From NCBI GenBank assembly GCA_011800805.1, contig MPNW01000036.1, positions 64,569 through 128,568 of the forward strand: DNA of 64,000 nucleotides. The letters run 5' to 3'. Below, in pieces: positions 34,629-53,328 of this stretch (its first letter is position 1; every line of letters starts with the position of its first letter). Origin of the DNA: Hirudo medicinalis. Lineage: Eukaryota > Annelida > Clitellata > Hirudinida > Hirudinidae. Under the pieces are notes generated by a model. The model worked only from the letters and a program-made list of their open reading frames with translations, was not told the DNA's origin and ran no database searches. A program made the translations under genes and the position numbers.

Positions 34629-35971
34629 TAAATAAGAAAACTATACAAACATAAAGAATGTCGAAGAAAAATATCGAGCCGCGTAAATACCGATATTGCC
34701 AGTGCAACAATGAACTAAAATTAATTCTTTCCATGCCAGTGAGTAGTTCCTTCAAAGTGCCTCGTAATTGCTGTAGACTGACTTAAACAATAATGAGAAA
34801 TTGCTTCTATAAATGTTTCCCGATTTCTAAAAAAAGAAAGTGTTATACGTATTTTGATAAACTTGAGGAATTTTCTTTTGAAATAAAACATAAAAATCAT
34901 TAATGTTACGATTATCTAGACATTTTATCAAAATGGTTGTATCATCTGCGTGACTAAATACTAAAAAAGGCAATGACAATGAAATAAGTCGTGACCAAAA
35001 CAAATACAAGGATGTCACGATGAGACCCAGGGAGGGAAATTGCGCAATCGCCCAGAGACATATTTTCTTGTTTGGTTCCGTTGACAAATAACACTTCTCA
35101 TACATTAATGACTCCTACGTCGTCGATGATATTTCGTAAGTCGTGTAAATGGACTTTTTAGTTATTTGCCATGTGATTCAGTGGCATTCTTCAAAGAACA
35201 ACATTCACGTTGCAGTCACGATTCAAAGGCCTGTAGCTTTTATTTGAGACAACCACAAAGAGCAGCCATCAGAATAGAGAAGTTGCCCATATTACAAAAT
35301 TAATAAAAATAAATATCTGTTCTCAATTTGACAAACCCCAATTTAAATGAAATTTGGCATGTCAATTAAGAATTGAATTGCGTCCTTAGACATTCGTGCG
35401 ATTTGTATTGAAATAAAACGATAAACACATGAGAAAGATTCAGGAAACATTTCGCACGACGAGATTAGTGCGCTCGTCACCATTGTCAAGCTGCGATGCT
35501 CAAGTGCTAAATATATACCGAATCCAAACCGATTCGTGAAGTCTAATCACTAGCCGAAGAGGATCTAGCTGCGAGTAGTTGATATATGTTGTTTTCCATT
35601 TAGAAATTGGAAATTTAGAGAAAAAGGTTTCGCCTGGAGCGAATGCCAAAGATACATTTTGACATTCTTCTTTAAATTAAGGTGCGTGGGTTTCGGAATT
35701 CTTTGAAATAGAACTTTGAATTTTAAAAGCGCTTAGCGTACGCATTGCGCGCGGTTAACTCTTTGGAAATGGCTTAATGTGAGTATGAAAGTGCTTAAAA
35801 TATGATGATAAAAACACGTCCAAATATACGAGATTGTTTTGATTTAAAGTGGATAAACGTTCAATATGTAACTAACGACAATGAATGTATCCCGCTTGCT
35901 AATTACGTCTGAAATTATTGGCGTGTTTGTCATTTTTGAGTACCAACCATTCGAGGCTTATAAAAGTTCCC

Positions 35972-38900
35972 ATGGCATCTCTGCGTTTTTGTTTAATCAA
36001 GGAATTTGGAAAAGCTTTTCACGGTTTGACAGCCTTCTTCATTTTTCTCATCATGTCTTGGGACTCTTTGATGGTGTTTTGCTTGCTTTCCGCCGCACAT
36101 GGTCAGATGGGTGAGTTCATACGGGATTATGAATATATGTTTGAATAAGCGTTATTACACGGAGTGATTATGCAACATTATTGAAATTTAACTAGGTTTA
36201 CTTTATTTAATATTTCAAAATTATGAAGTTAACATTTTTGAAAAAGAATTTCTGGATTATGGACATATATCGGATGACAATGCCGAATTTATTTGATCGC
36301 AGTTGCACTGCCATTTCCTAACTTTAATGAGTTACGCTTAATTTCATTAAAGTTTGTCATTATATCCAAAAAAGAATGGAACAAGCTGCTACCAAAAATT
36401 CGGCTGATACTATAATTCGAATAAATAAAGTGAGAATAATTATAGAACTGTTGGCGATAATAATAAACGCAAATAATTGGTTATGAAATACTAGCAAAGG
36501 CAAATAATAAGTCAATAATATGTAAATTGTTTCAATAGTGACAACAACTGAGTAGCATTAATGTTTAGTAAAACTTATTTTGAATTACATGAATCAAATT
36601 TTTAATTTTCTAGTTACTCCTTGCTTTGTTCCTTCTGACCAAAACTCCACTGCACCCAGGCCAAGGTCTGTAGGCCAGTATCCACCTAAGGGATCTTTGA
36701 GTGGCCAGCAAGGTGACCCTTGCTTTCCTTCCCAGGAAAAGGCCTGCAATCCTACATCATGTTTATATGGATTTGAATCCAACTCTATCTCTTGCAGTTG
36801 CAGATGCTTTGATCCGTGTGCCGCTAAGGTGGGCTGGGCGAGAAAATTTGTTTATTTTGTCCTTTTGCATTATAGATTTGTATGCACATCAATACAGTAT
36901 ATTGACATTTAAATTAATGATAAATGAAGTTTTTATTGGTTTTATTGCTGTTACCATTATTGTCTATAACAAATTGCTTGTAATTATTGATATAATTATT
37001 ATTAATAATTCATTTATAAACATTTAATCTCAATTTTTAATGTTGTTCTTACTTTCTCATAATATATTTATAATAATAATTATAATTACAATTATTATAA
37101 ATTATAATTATTTTATTACTTTCTCATAATTATAATATATATATACATGTATTTACATAATTATTTTTATATTATTTTTTATTATTTATAATTCATCAAG
37201 TCATATTATTATAAGTTATAATTATTATAATAATTATATAATATTTTTCTATAATTTATATATAATAAATAATAATATAACTAATATATTAATTATTATA
37301 ATATCATATAATTATAATAATATATATAATAATATAGAATTAAAATTATAATAATATAAGACATAATTATAATATAATTATAATATAATATAATTATGTA
37401 ATATATTATAATATATATAATTATATAATAATTTATAATATAATTATTATATTTATATATTTATTATTATTATTAATTATAATAATAATTTTTATATTAT
37501 TTTACAATAATATAATAATTTTAGAAATATATTGTAGGAAAGTAAAATTAAAAACGTAATATTAATTTAAATTGCTATAGAAATCGTTCTGAATAAATGT
37601 TCTGGAACCTGTATTTTCTCACGAACTAGAGAACGGTGCATTGATCGAGACATTGAAATTTGTTTATCTCAGAGTTGCAACGAAAACGAGAATTGTGTCG
37701 TCACGTCCTCTACCGACAACACCTTCTACGGCACCTGCACCGCAAAACCCGGTACCTTTCTTTTTTGCTTTATAAGTAAATGACTAAAAGAATTAACAGA
37801 CAATTTGAATGAATACATGATGATGACAGTCAACATTGATAAACAATGTGAATGTTACAACTGTTTTTAAATTGGAAATAAGCAAAGAATGATTTTGAAT
37901 CCACCTCTGTTTGGAAATCAATCCTCTTTGCATGCCTGACTTGTTTTGCTTTACTATCAGTGATGTGAGATCACTATCTAAAAGTCTTTACCGGTTTAAC
38001 AATCGCAATTGATTTAAGAATCATGATTGATTTTTGAGGGATGGTTTGTCTAACTCTTAATTATCCCTAATGGCTTTTTATTTCTCTTTTACTGTTCAAG
38101 TATAAATGATAAATGTAAATGGTAAGTAATCATTGCCTGATATCATTTTGATGATTCATTCTTCCCTTTCTTTGCAAACATTTATTTACAAAATATTATC
38201 ATTTTTATAAAATGGTTAAATATTGTCATTTTATTGGTGGAGTGGTCATTGTAATTGCATTTTTAGGACACATTCTGTTGCGATCGAGCCACAAATGTTC
38301 TTTCAACTATTTTTCCATTCGTCCGTCTTGAGTTCTGCTAAAATTGCTTATTCAGCCGTTTGTCCAAAATTGTTCTGCGGACTGCCAGAATGCAAGTTTG
38401 GATATGAATTAGACTCCAAGGGATGCCAGACGTGTGAATGCAAGAATCCATGTCTGGTGAGTTCTTCCATTATTGTACTAATGTTTGGCTAGGAGCTTTG
38501 CCTGTGCCATGACAACAGTAATAATGATGATGACAACAACAACAATAACAATAACAATAATTCAATGCCAGAACTTTGGTTGCCCCGCTAACTATACATG
38601 CCAGATGCTGCCCTCATCAAATGGAACCTCGATGCCCTCTTGTGTTGGTAAGTTGAAAGCATTGCCCTTGGTATTTAAGATCATTGCTATGGAGCTATTC
38701 TTAATGAGAAATTAAATATTTTTATGTCCTGGTTGCTACTTGTTGCCTCTGAAATTAAAATGGTTAAGTATATGATGTAAACATTACTGATTTTCAGCAT
38801 AGGGGCATCCTTATTAGTATAAACATTATTAATTATTTAATTAAATTATTCAGTTTTTAAGTTAGTTATTCATGCCAATGGCAGATTGTCCTAAAATGGA

Positions 38901-41900
38901 TTGCCACAAAGATGGGGTGTGTCCTCTAGGTCTGGCCAAGAATAAAGATGGATGTGATGTCTGTGAGTGCCATGGCTGTCCCTGCACCAACGACTGTATT
39001 TCAATGTACTGTCCCGACTACGCCATGGACGAAAAGACGGGATGCGATCTGTGCTCCTGTGCTGTGATTGATTGTGAAGTAAGCTCAAGAAATAATTCAT
39101 TCCTGTTGCTTATTCTTTGCTACAGTTGATAATATTATTAGTTTTACTATTGCTCAATTGTGGATTGACTTATTTTTTTATTTAGTCTAAATTATTAATA
39201 CTTTAATGATTATAATTTGTAATAATAATAACTATTATTAACATTGTTAGCTTTATCATTTATTTGATTTTTCTAGTTTATGAATTGATTTTGCTAAAAC
39301 TTATTGGCATAGATACAGATTATAATCAATGCCTTACTGATTTTAATTGAATTCTGCCTATTTCCATTCTGTTCGGAATGTATTTCATTGTTAGGTTAAG
39401 CTTTGGTTGGTGAGTCAAAAAATAAAAAACCCGTAGAATTTTGTAAACATATTTGCCTTGCCAATGATTGCTATCTATTTATATTTTTTAGTTTGAATCC
39501 CATCGAGATTTAATTATTAATTAGTCGATTGATTGATTGATTTATTTATTATATGAGGTGAGGGTGGGAGGACCCTCTGACCCTCTGATTCACTTGGAAA
39601 AAATAAATAAAATAAAAGAAACATAAGCCATTGGAGGTGAGAAGGGCAATGAATCAGCGTTTTGTGGAGTCTATTTAATCATTAGAAATCTTTTTAGGTC
39701 GTTCTGCGATTGTAAGTGTAACGAATTTTTTGTAACTGAAATTTTAGGGCAAGTGTGCCAGTGATGAAAAATGTGCGAAACAGTACACTAGACATAATAG
39801 AGTCTACGGAATATGTGAGAAAAAAGGTAAGCTTCTCATTTTTGTTGAATGATAGGTCTTGACCCCGAAGCTCTCTTCTAAGTGGTGAATTGATTTACGT
39901 ATAATACACGACCGGCTGTGATCTGTTTTCTATGTTGCATTGATTTTCTGATCATGCATTTTTTAGTCACTAAACATTCATTCCAATTCTTATCGGTTAA
40001 TGCGACCTTATTAATTTTATAATATAACCATTATTTGAATCACATTATTAATTTGTTTGTTGATAGTCAAATGTCCGGACTGTTCTAGAGTGCGTTGTGA
40101 CTATGGTTTCAAGTTGGATTCTACTGGATGTAACACTAAAGATTGCTCGTGCTACCAACCGTGCGAAGTCGGTCGATCTATTGATTACGTTAATTTGTCA
40201 ATAAGATTTCATGAAACTTTTTTTGTCGTCAGGGGAAATGCGAGGAAAATGAATACTGCCTGATGAGTGCCGACGACTGCGTCAACAAAACCGATTGTCG
40301 AGATGCTCCCATGCCTTACTGTAAAGGTGAGCCTCTTAAGGATTTTTATTGTGGTGATGATGAATATGTTGGTGAACATTTACATAAAGGTTTTTAATTT
40401 AATAGGTTATGATGTGATGTATCATTAATGGTATTAATATTGTTGATTTGAGAAAAATTATTGAGTATCTTAATAATCATTAGAATGTCCGAGCTTAAGC
40501 GGTTGCCAACTCGCTTCTTCTCAATGTTCGAACGGGTTAGCCAGAGATTCTAACGGATGTAACCTCTGCCAATGCCTTTGCCCAAATGCATCCTGTCCCT
40601 TGTACTGCGTGTACGGCAATGTCGTCGATTCGACGACAGGCTGCGAATCGTGCGAGTGCAAGCCTTCTCCTTGCGTGGTTGGTTGTTTCAATTCTTCTTT
40701 GTTTACAATAAAGTTTTTATCGATTTTTATCGAGCAGCAGTTTTTATCAAAGTTACGTCATCTCGACAAACGATCGCGTGCAGTTTTTCATTATCGTTCC
40801 ATGAGGGTGGCAATTGTTATTTCACTTATTAAAGTTAATCGGTGGTGTTGCATTTCTCATTAGATTTTCATTTCATTCTAATCATTTTGCTTATTTATTT
40901 ATGTTTTAGTCCAGTCAGTTATTTTTGCTGTTATTATTGACTTACAAGAACTTTCCCACAAATACAGGGTTTTACCTGCCCCTCAAATGAGGTCTGCAAG
41001 GCAGAGATGAATGCAAATGGAACTCATGTGGCTCGTTGCATGCCAAACAAACCAAGTAATGTGCCGACGTAATTTATCGGTCGTGCAACTTTAAATTTAA
41101 TGGCAAATTTAACTGGTGAAAACTCGAGTGATTTGGAATTAGACATCCTTTCCTGTACGTTATGCATTACATTGTACATTATAAACATTGATTTTTCATT
41201 TTGAATGCTAATTCACTGCCATTGTTTGCATTTGAATTAAGTTAGTAATGTTCGTAACTCTCTTCATGAATATGCTAATTAATTTTAGTTGATCCATGCC
41301 AGCCTACAAACTGTGGAGAGAAAAATTGCCTCATGGGTTTTGAGAAGGATTCCCATGGCTGTGTTCTTCCCAGCTGTACCTGTTATGAATTGTGCAAGGT
41401 AAATAAGCTTTATTATAAATCACAATTAAGCAAGAATATATGCAATGCTATTCGTAATTTGTATATGACATGCATCACATCATCAAATCCAACTTGTTTA
41501 TGCAATTGCTATTTTTGGTTTTTTCATTCAATATTTAAAATATCTAATCCCCACTATTCATTCTAAGAACGACACATGTCCTCCTGGCAGTGTATGCAAG
41601 ATAACAAAGGATGATTGCCTCAACGGCTCAGACTGTAGAGATGCCCCCATGCCTTACTGCGAATGTAGGCTTATTGATGAAATCATTTGAGTAATTATTT
41701 CAGCTTCACATACACAAAGTGACTTAATGCATTTTTTTCATATTTAAAATAAAAATAAAAATAATCTGGAAATGGCAGTAAAATTAATAATAATCCTTAA
41801 AGCCATCACTACCGTGGTGACTACCACGCCGAGAGGAGGGTCTTGTCCCTCGGTCACTTGCGAACCAGGATGTACAGAGTATTTAAGTCCGATCAGCAGG

Positions 41901-44900
41901 TGCCCTGCATGTAATTGCACGCAGGTGGATCCATGCAAGGTAACTTTACCTATTGGCACGATGCCAAATTTGAGAATATGACAAAGTTCTTTTGTTTATC
42001 AACGACTTAAACTCTGCAGTATTGTATAGTGTAGTTGCATCATTGTAGTTGTCATCGTTATTATGTTATTCCAATGCAATTCCTCCCAACTTATGAATCA
42101 GTAAGAGATCAATCCTACCGAGGCCTATCGAGCAAATTAATAATTAATAGCAAATTTTCTGTGGCTTTTATTCAGCCTATCATTTGAGTGCCTTGTTTAT
42201 CCAAATCGATTGTGAAGGCACTGCAATCACCCGACCATTTGGTGCGGGTGTGGGGCTCCCCTGGCAGTGCAGTCTGGCTTGCGAGCACGACACATTACGG
42301 CTAATACTTAAACTGCTTCGTGCAGAAATGCAACCCACTGAGCATCGCCATTTTATTATGTTAATTATAGGAAGCATTAAAAGGTTATTAATAATAACTT
42401 ATTATTGGACTATTTTCTTAGACTCATCAGTGTCCACAAGGGCAGATTTGTGTTGTTTCAAAGATATCTTGCAATGAAAGTATTGACTGCACTGGCTTGC
42501 CCTTATGCCTTGGTGAGTTGATAGTGAGAATGGTTTGAGTGGTCATAGATGGTTATGGCAGCTCTGAAATTATATTTATGGTGATGATAACGATACGTGA
42601 CAGATGTGACAACAACGAAAACAACTCCTCCAATAATATGTACCAGGCCTTATTGCGATAGTCCTTGCTCTATTGTCTCCAAGCCAAAAATGCCCTGTCC
42701 AGTCTGTGATTGTCCTGCTGACTGCAAGGTTTAAGCTTTACCCATATTTTTTCCCTTAACCTTTTTTTCACAACATCCACATCTTGTGTAATCTGTAATT
42801 ACATCTCCGTCGAAACCATTGGTAGTTTAACCATTATTACTAATACCTCCAGAACTCCACATGTCCTACCAATCAGACTTGTCAGATGGTGTCTCATCCA
42901 GGCTGCTTTCCACCCTGTCCCAAGATACCAAAATGCGTTCCAAGTATTTGAAATGCTAATTTTTAAATAAATTTTGGAAATATTTAAAAATTTATTATGC
43001 TTCAGAATGCTTATATATTTGTTGCTTAATTTCTAAATAATAACCCAAAACCTAAAATGATTCATATTAAATTATTCTTATTGACTGGTCATACTGTTTA
43101 TTAATCATAAGATATGAATATTCATCAATCTAATTTGCCTCATACATAGGTCAACCCTCATCCTGTTTCCAGGCAATGGTTGAAGGTGTATCTTGCCTAG
43201 ATATTCCCGTACTGCAGTATCGCTTCAATTCCTCGTTGCAGACGTGCGAGCCATTTTGGTACAAAGGTTGCCTTGGAAATGAAAACAGGTTGGAAGTTGA
43301 CGGAAGTTTCTATTTCAATATTATTAACTTGTTTGCAAACATCCACCCATAATTTCTTGTAACCCAGTGATGATGGCATGCATGTGCATGGTTGCTTGGT
43401 TCATGCAAGGTGCATGCATTGTGCTTGGTTGTATCAGAGCATGTTGAAATATTGACAATGCATAAAGCCCGTTTAGAATAGGCATCATTATGCAAATGGT
43501 TCGATATGTCAACGTCAATGATATATAATGCTGACGATAAATCCATTCATTTCATCTCATTTATTTATTTATCCATTATTCCTGATAGATTCTCTTCGAA
43601 GGAGTCCTGCCAGTCAGTGTGCAAATTGCAGTCCTATGCCTGTCCCTCTTTTCAGTGTTCCATAGACTGCCGCCATGGCTACAAGCTCGACTCGTCAGGA
43701 TGTCCAAAATGTGAATGCATCGACATCTGCGAGGTAAATAATTTTTTTAAGTAATAGTTTATATTCTTTATCACAGCAATATTTTTATAATAGAAAAGAT
43801 TTATAATCTCACGACCAATCACTTTAGGGCATCACTTGTGGCTCAACTGGTCAGCAGTGTCGAGTTCAGATGACAGCCTGTCCTGTCTCTTCCATTGGTC
43901 AGACTTTTATATCAAGTGATGGAAAAATCACTCCCTACTGCACCCCTATTGAAGTGCCAAAATGCATATGTGGTCCAACGACCTGTGAAGTCGTATGTCC
44001 TTTTGGCAAAGTCAAGGACTTTGTTGGTTGCGACACATGCAACTGCTTCGACCCTTGTGCCTCTGTCCAGTGCTCGGCCGGACAGCTATGCCAAATTGTT
44101 GAATATCAGAACTGTGAGAGCAAGTCATGCTCTAGTGCTCAGTGGGGAGTCTGCATGGATGCCTATGCAAAGCGAAACATCAGAATGAAAATAAATGCCA
44201 GCTTTGAGGTTTATGTCCTCGGGAGTCTCGAGTCTCTGACGAGAGAGGTTGTCGGTCAATTGTCCTCAAAGTATCGCGTGAGGAGAGAGCTCGTCTCTAT
44301 CACCAAGTTGGAGAAGGGAAGCATCCTCCTGACAGCTGATGTCCTCTATCAAAATTCAGAGATATTCAAGGCCAATGATGATCAGGTGAGGTTGGGGTTG
44401 ATTTGTTGTTATGAATTTACGTGGTTACGACAGAAATTTTGGGCCCCAAAAAATTGCCAGGCCTCCGGTCGCTCATCCCCTTCTCGGCAGCCCCGCCTCT
44501 TGATGATGACTAGTTATTAAGAAATAAATTATTTCTTTATCATTGTTATTTTTGTCTGTAAGTGAGTTTATCATTATTTTACATTGTCTTTGGTTCCATT
44601 TCAGACCAACTTCAACATCACTCTGGACAACCAGTCATATCCTGCCTTAATCTTGTCATTCAAGGATGAATCATCAACATGGACCACAAAACCCCCTCCT
44701 CAATTCTTCACCCAGGGTGAAGTCATTCTCACCATTCTCCTCTGTGTGCTTGTTCCCTTAGCCATTATTGTCTCAATGGTTGTCACCTACTTCATATGTG
44801 TGGTTTGTATTACATTTTTCATTTCATGATTCTATTTATGAACTTATGTATGTGTTAAAAGAGCTAGTCTGAATGAAAAATATGATACCAAGAATTAATA

Positions 44901-45377
44901 ATTATGTTTATTTTTCAGTTTTAATAATTCATTTACAAATAAATTTCTATTCTATTTTCTTCTCAGCATTGCAAGAGAAGGAGAGGAGGCTCCATTAAAT
45001 CGATTCTGAACACTTCCTCTTCAGAAATATCAGACTCCTTAGCAGCGCATAACAAAATCAAGGTTGTGATTCCTTACAGGAAGCTTAGAAAATATGTTTT
45101 AGCATTTTGAATATAAGTGTTAGGGAGTTCATTTTTGTGTTTTGCATTATGTCATACATCTTTATATTTCGCCATATATCAGATATGATCATTATTTTTA
45201 TAATTCTTATTATAATTATTATGCTTTAAAGAGATTTTCAACATTTTCTTAAAATAATTATGTCGTTTATGAAACCATTAGCATGAAGACGCGAAAGTAT
45301 GGAGCTCGTCTTCAAGTGGTAGTGGATCAGTAACCAAAGATCCGTCAAAAAGACCTATTAGTTTCACGGAAGCCTGA
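35972..45377 (+). CDS. Type I membrane protein with tandem antistasin-like, FOLN-like and Kunitz modules
   Basis: Twenty-three exons: 35972-36110, 36614-36828, 37673-37751, 38356-38456, 38572-38647, 38885-39078, 39748-39826, 40067-40167, 40233-40326, 40484-40677, 40968-41055, 41289-41398, 41568-41664, 41803-41939, 42422-42512, 42604-42728, 42853-42943, 43150-43288, 43589-43733, 43828-44385, 44605-44802, 44967-45062, 45282-45377; 3243 bases, 1080 residues. Order: signal peptide (ending near SAAHG), then about twelve antistasin-like modules (CxxxxCxxGxxxDxxGCxxCxC) alternating with small modules of the form CxxxxxCx(15-20)PYC that resemble follistatin N-terminal (FOLN) units. A Kunitz domain (residues about 675-730, FWYKGCLGNENRF) lies before the last two antistasin modules. 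A roughly 130-residue Cys-poor stalk, one membrane helix (near 988-1016), a CKRRR stop-transfer and a 63-residue Ser-rich tail ending FTEA follow. Likely a cell-surface protease inhibitor or ligand-binding receptor; I know no exact orthologue. The boundary at 37673 and the start codon are the least certain points. Confidence 0.85.
37020..37545. repeat. Extreme AT-rich low-complexity block
   Basis: About 525 bases of almost pure A/T made of short palindromic 'ataattataat' permutations, in the intron between the second and third exons of the antistasin/Kunitz gene. G or C occurs at only a few positions per hundred. It could form many hairpins and may be assembly-fragile. Confidence 0.9.
42225..42325 (-). 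mobile_element. Antisense diverged SINE copy
   Basis: On the minus strand 'gccgtaatgtgtcgtgctcg' and 'ccagactgcactgcc' follow the same order as the B-box region and junction of the SINE at 25053. It lies in an intron of the antistasin/Kunitz gene between 41939 and 42422. Confidence 0.45.
44425..44497. mobile_element. Decayed hAT-type MITE remnant in intron
   Basis: The left part 'cgacagaaattttgggcccc' matches one end region of the 34459-34628 element (reverse orientation) and the right part 'cttctcggcagccccg' matches its other end. It has lost the middle and lies 40 bases after the splice donor at 44385, so it would be translated if that intron were retained. Confidence 0.6.
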
Positions 45378-45584
45378 GTTGAACATTTGTTGTTTTTGCG
45401 ACCGCTAGCTGGTTGCTAACCTTATTTGCTTATGTTTGTATTTGTTTTCATAATTACAACTTGTTTATAATAATTTTGCGATGTTTTCTGTGATGACAGG
45501 AAGTGGGCTGTCGGTCCTGCTCGTGAATTTGCTAAACTCGTACCATTTTCACTTAACTTTGATTTCACTTAACTTTTGAGTGTA

Positions 45585-45915
45585 AATACCGAAAATAAGC
45601 CCTGTAATGTTACGGTGGTACCATAGTTACAACACGCGGTGATGCATTGTGTTATGAAATATTGATGTAATGCAATAACGGTTACATCAATTGTAATTGC
45701 CGCAAGTATTTGTAAATGACCAAGCGGGTCCTTTGTACGAGAGGTACGGTGAACAGCCGCTGTCGCTACAATGGTCAATCGGAGTAGGTGTTGGTTTGAG
45801 ACCATGCTCCTTTAACAATAATTGCTGCATCATATATGAATAAATGTGAGGGTAGATTGTTGTACATGAAAACATAAGACATCTCCAGAAAATAAGCCCT
45901 ACCTCGTCTTTCGGA
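45585..45915. repeat. Dispersed repeat with AAAATAAGCCCT motifs
   Basis: The motif aaaataagccct occurs at 45592-45603 and again at 45890-45901, the second within 'agacatctccagaaaataag' and 'cctacctcgtctttcggagc'. I recall this string from short DNA-transposon-like repeats that occur across many animal genomes, but cannot name the family. No inverted ends or target duplication were identified. Confidence 0.4.
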
Positions 45916-46195
45916 GCAAAAAGCAGCATATGGCGGTCTCAATTTGGGAAAAGCGGTATAAGGCAAAAACAGTTAAGTTTAGAAGGAAGGAAGAGATTGG
46001 CATTTCATGTTCCTCGTCGAGTCGCTGAGTGAAATTGGGACGAAATGTTCGAAGGGAGAGTTTATGGTTGAATTTCAAGATTTGTTCTGTTTAGTTTAGC
46101 GAAGGTAACCATACAGTCTGCACAATTTTAACAACAAAAGAAAATATGACCACGTCACTCCTCTTTTTTTTTCACTCCTCTCTTTGCATTTGCTC

Positions 46196-46420
46196 GCACT
46201 GCACATATTCCTGCTAGGCGCGGGCTCAGATCAGCAACCAGGGGCTCCCTTGTCAAATCATCTGCCCGACGTGCGATACTGGATGGCAGGTCAATAGATG
46301 TTGTTGGCCCACATATCTGGAATAGACCCCCCCTCGATTACCAACATTGATCCAGACGGATTTCACTCCGCCCTCAAAACCTTCCTCTTCAGAGAAAGCT
46401 TCCCTCTACATTAGTGGTAA
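46196..46420 (+). mobile_element. Decayed CR1/L2-like LINE 3' end
   Basis: Frames on the plus strand give SLVKSSAR, VVGPHIWNRPPLD and, shifted, FHSALKTFLFRESFP, the usual tail of CR1/L2 reverse transcriptases. Same region as the copies at 6150, 18060 and 50270. Confidence 0.7.
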
Positions 46421-47022
46421 GTCTTGAAGTTCTGTTGAACATACGCCACTCTAATCAAACTCTGTATCGTTATCGTTATAGTTCCAATTATCTGGTATAA
46501 AACGCACCAAACTATTTTTAGCTGCTTGTTTATAAGATGTTGTTGTTTTTTTTTAATATTTATCACTCATTAACGGTTGGTACATTTTGGTAGGTGCGAA
46601 AGGACTGTATTCAAAGTCAAAAACCTCTAGGGAACAAAAAAAAAAGTCATGAAAATTTGATGTATTGAGACCGCCTAGATCAAAATTTCGAGGAGTAAGC
46701 CTATGGTTTTTTTGTGGCTCTGCTCTACAGCATTTGCCATTCTTCCATACAATGTGACTATTGTGTTCGAGAATAAAAATTCTTTGGGCATAATTCCATA
46801 TATAAAAAACTCATTACTGTGAATTCCAAGACTCCGGTTGAATGTTCCAACTGTTGGTATCTATCTTTTTTCGACATGATAAATTATAATAAAAATATTT
46901 TTCTACCTCAAAAATCACTCAAATTTAATTGTTTAAATTTAAGAAGTTCAATATCTGAAAAGTGCTTTAGCAGTTGAGACTAATATAAGCTCAGAGTGAA
47001 CTTAACTTCAAGGGTGTCTAAG

Positions 47023-53328
<6,306 letters not shown>

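Larger units (their letters stand above)
31960..35971. other. Intergenic transposon graveyard
   Basis: Four kilobases without a host gene. It contains the Helentron-like element (33012-34023) with an LTR-retrotransposon gag relic inside, a tRNA-like SINE head, an hAT-type MITE (34459-34628) and AT-rich simple sequence (34020-34140, 34290-34390). Bases 31960-33010 and 34640-35971 show nothing I can name. Confidence 0.7.
45378..47022. other. Interval between the antistasin/Kunitz gene and GBE1
   Basis: It contains the 3' untranslated region of the upstream gene, a dispersed repeat with two oppositely placed 'aaaataagccct' motifs (45585-45910), a decayed LINE end (46196-46420) and the GBE1 promoter. 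Overlapping minus-strand frames of 63-80 codons at 45569-45966 belong to the repeat and look noncoding. Confidence 0.6.

Noticed and set aside
37570..37672. Upstream extension of the third antistasin-gene exon to about 37575, adding further Cys residues
   Set aside because: The longer reading needs a phase 1 entry, but the preceding exon ends in phase 0; the acceptor at 37671-37672 follows a T-rich tract and keeps frame and module spacing.
45569..45966. Three overlapping minus-strand frames of 63-80 codons
   Set aside because: They overlap one another in different frames, show no homology, and coincide with a dispersed repeat.
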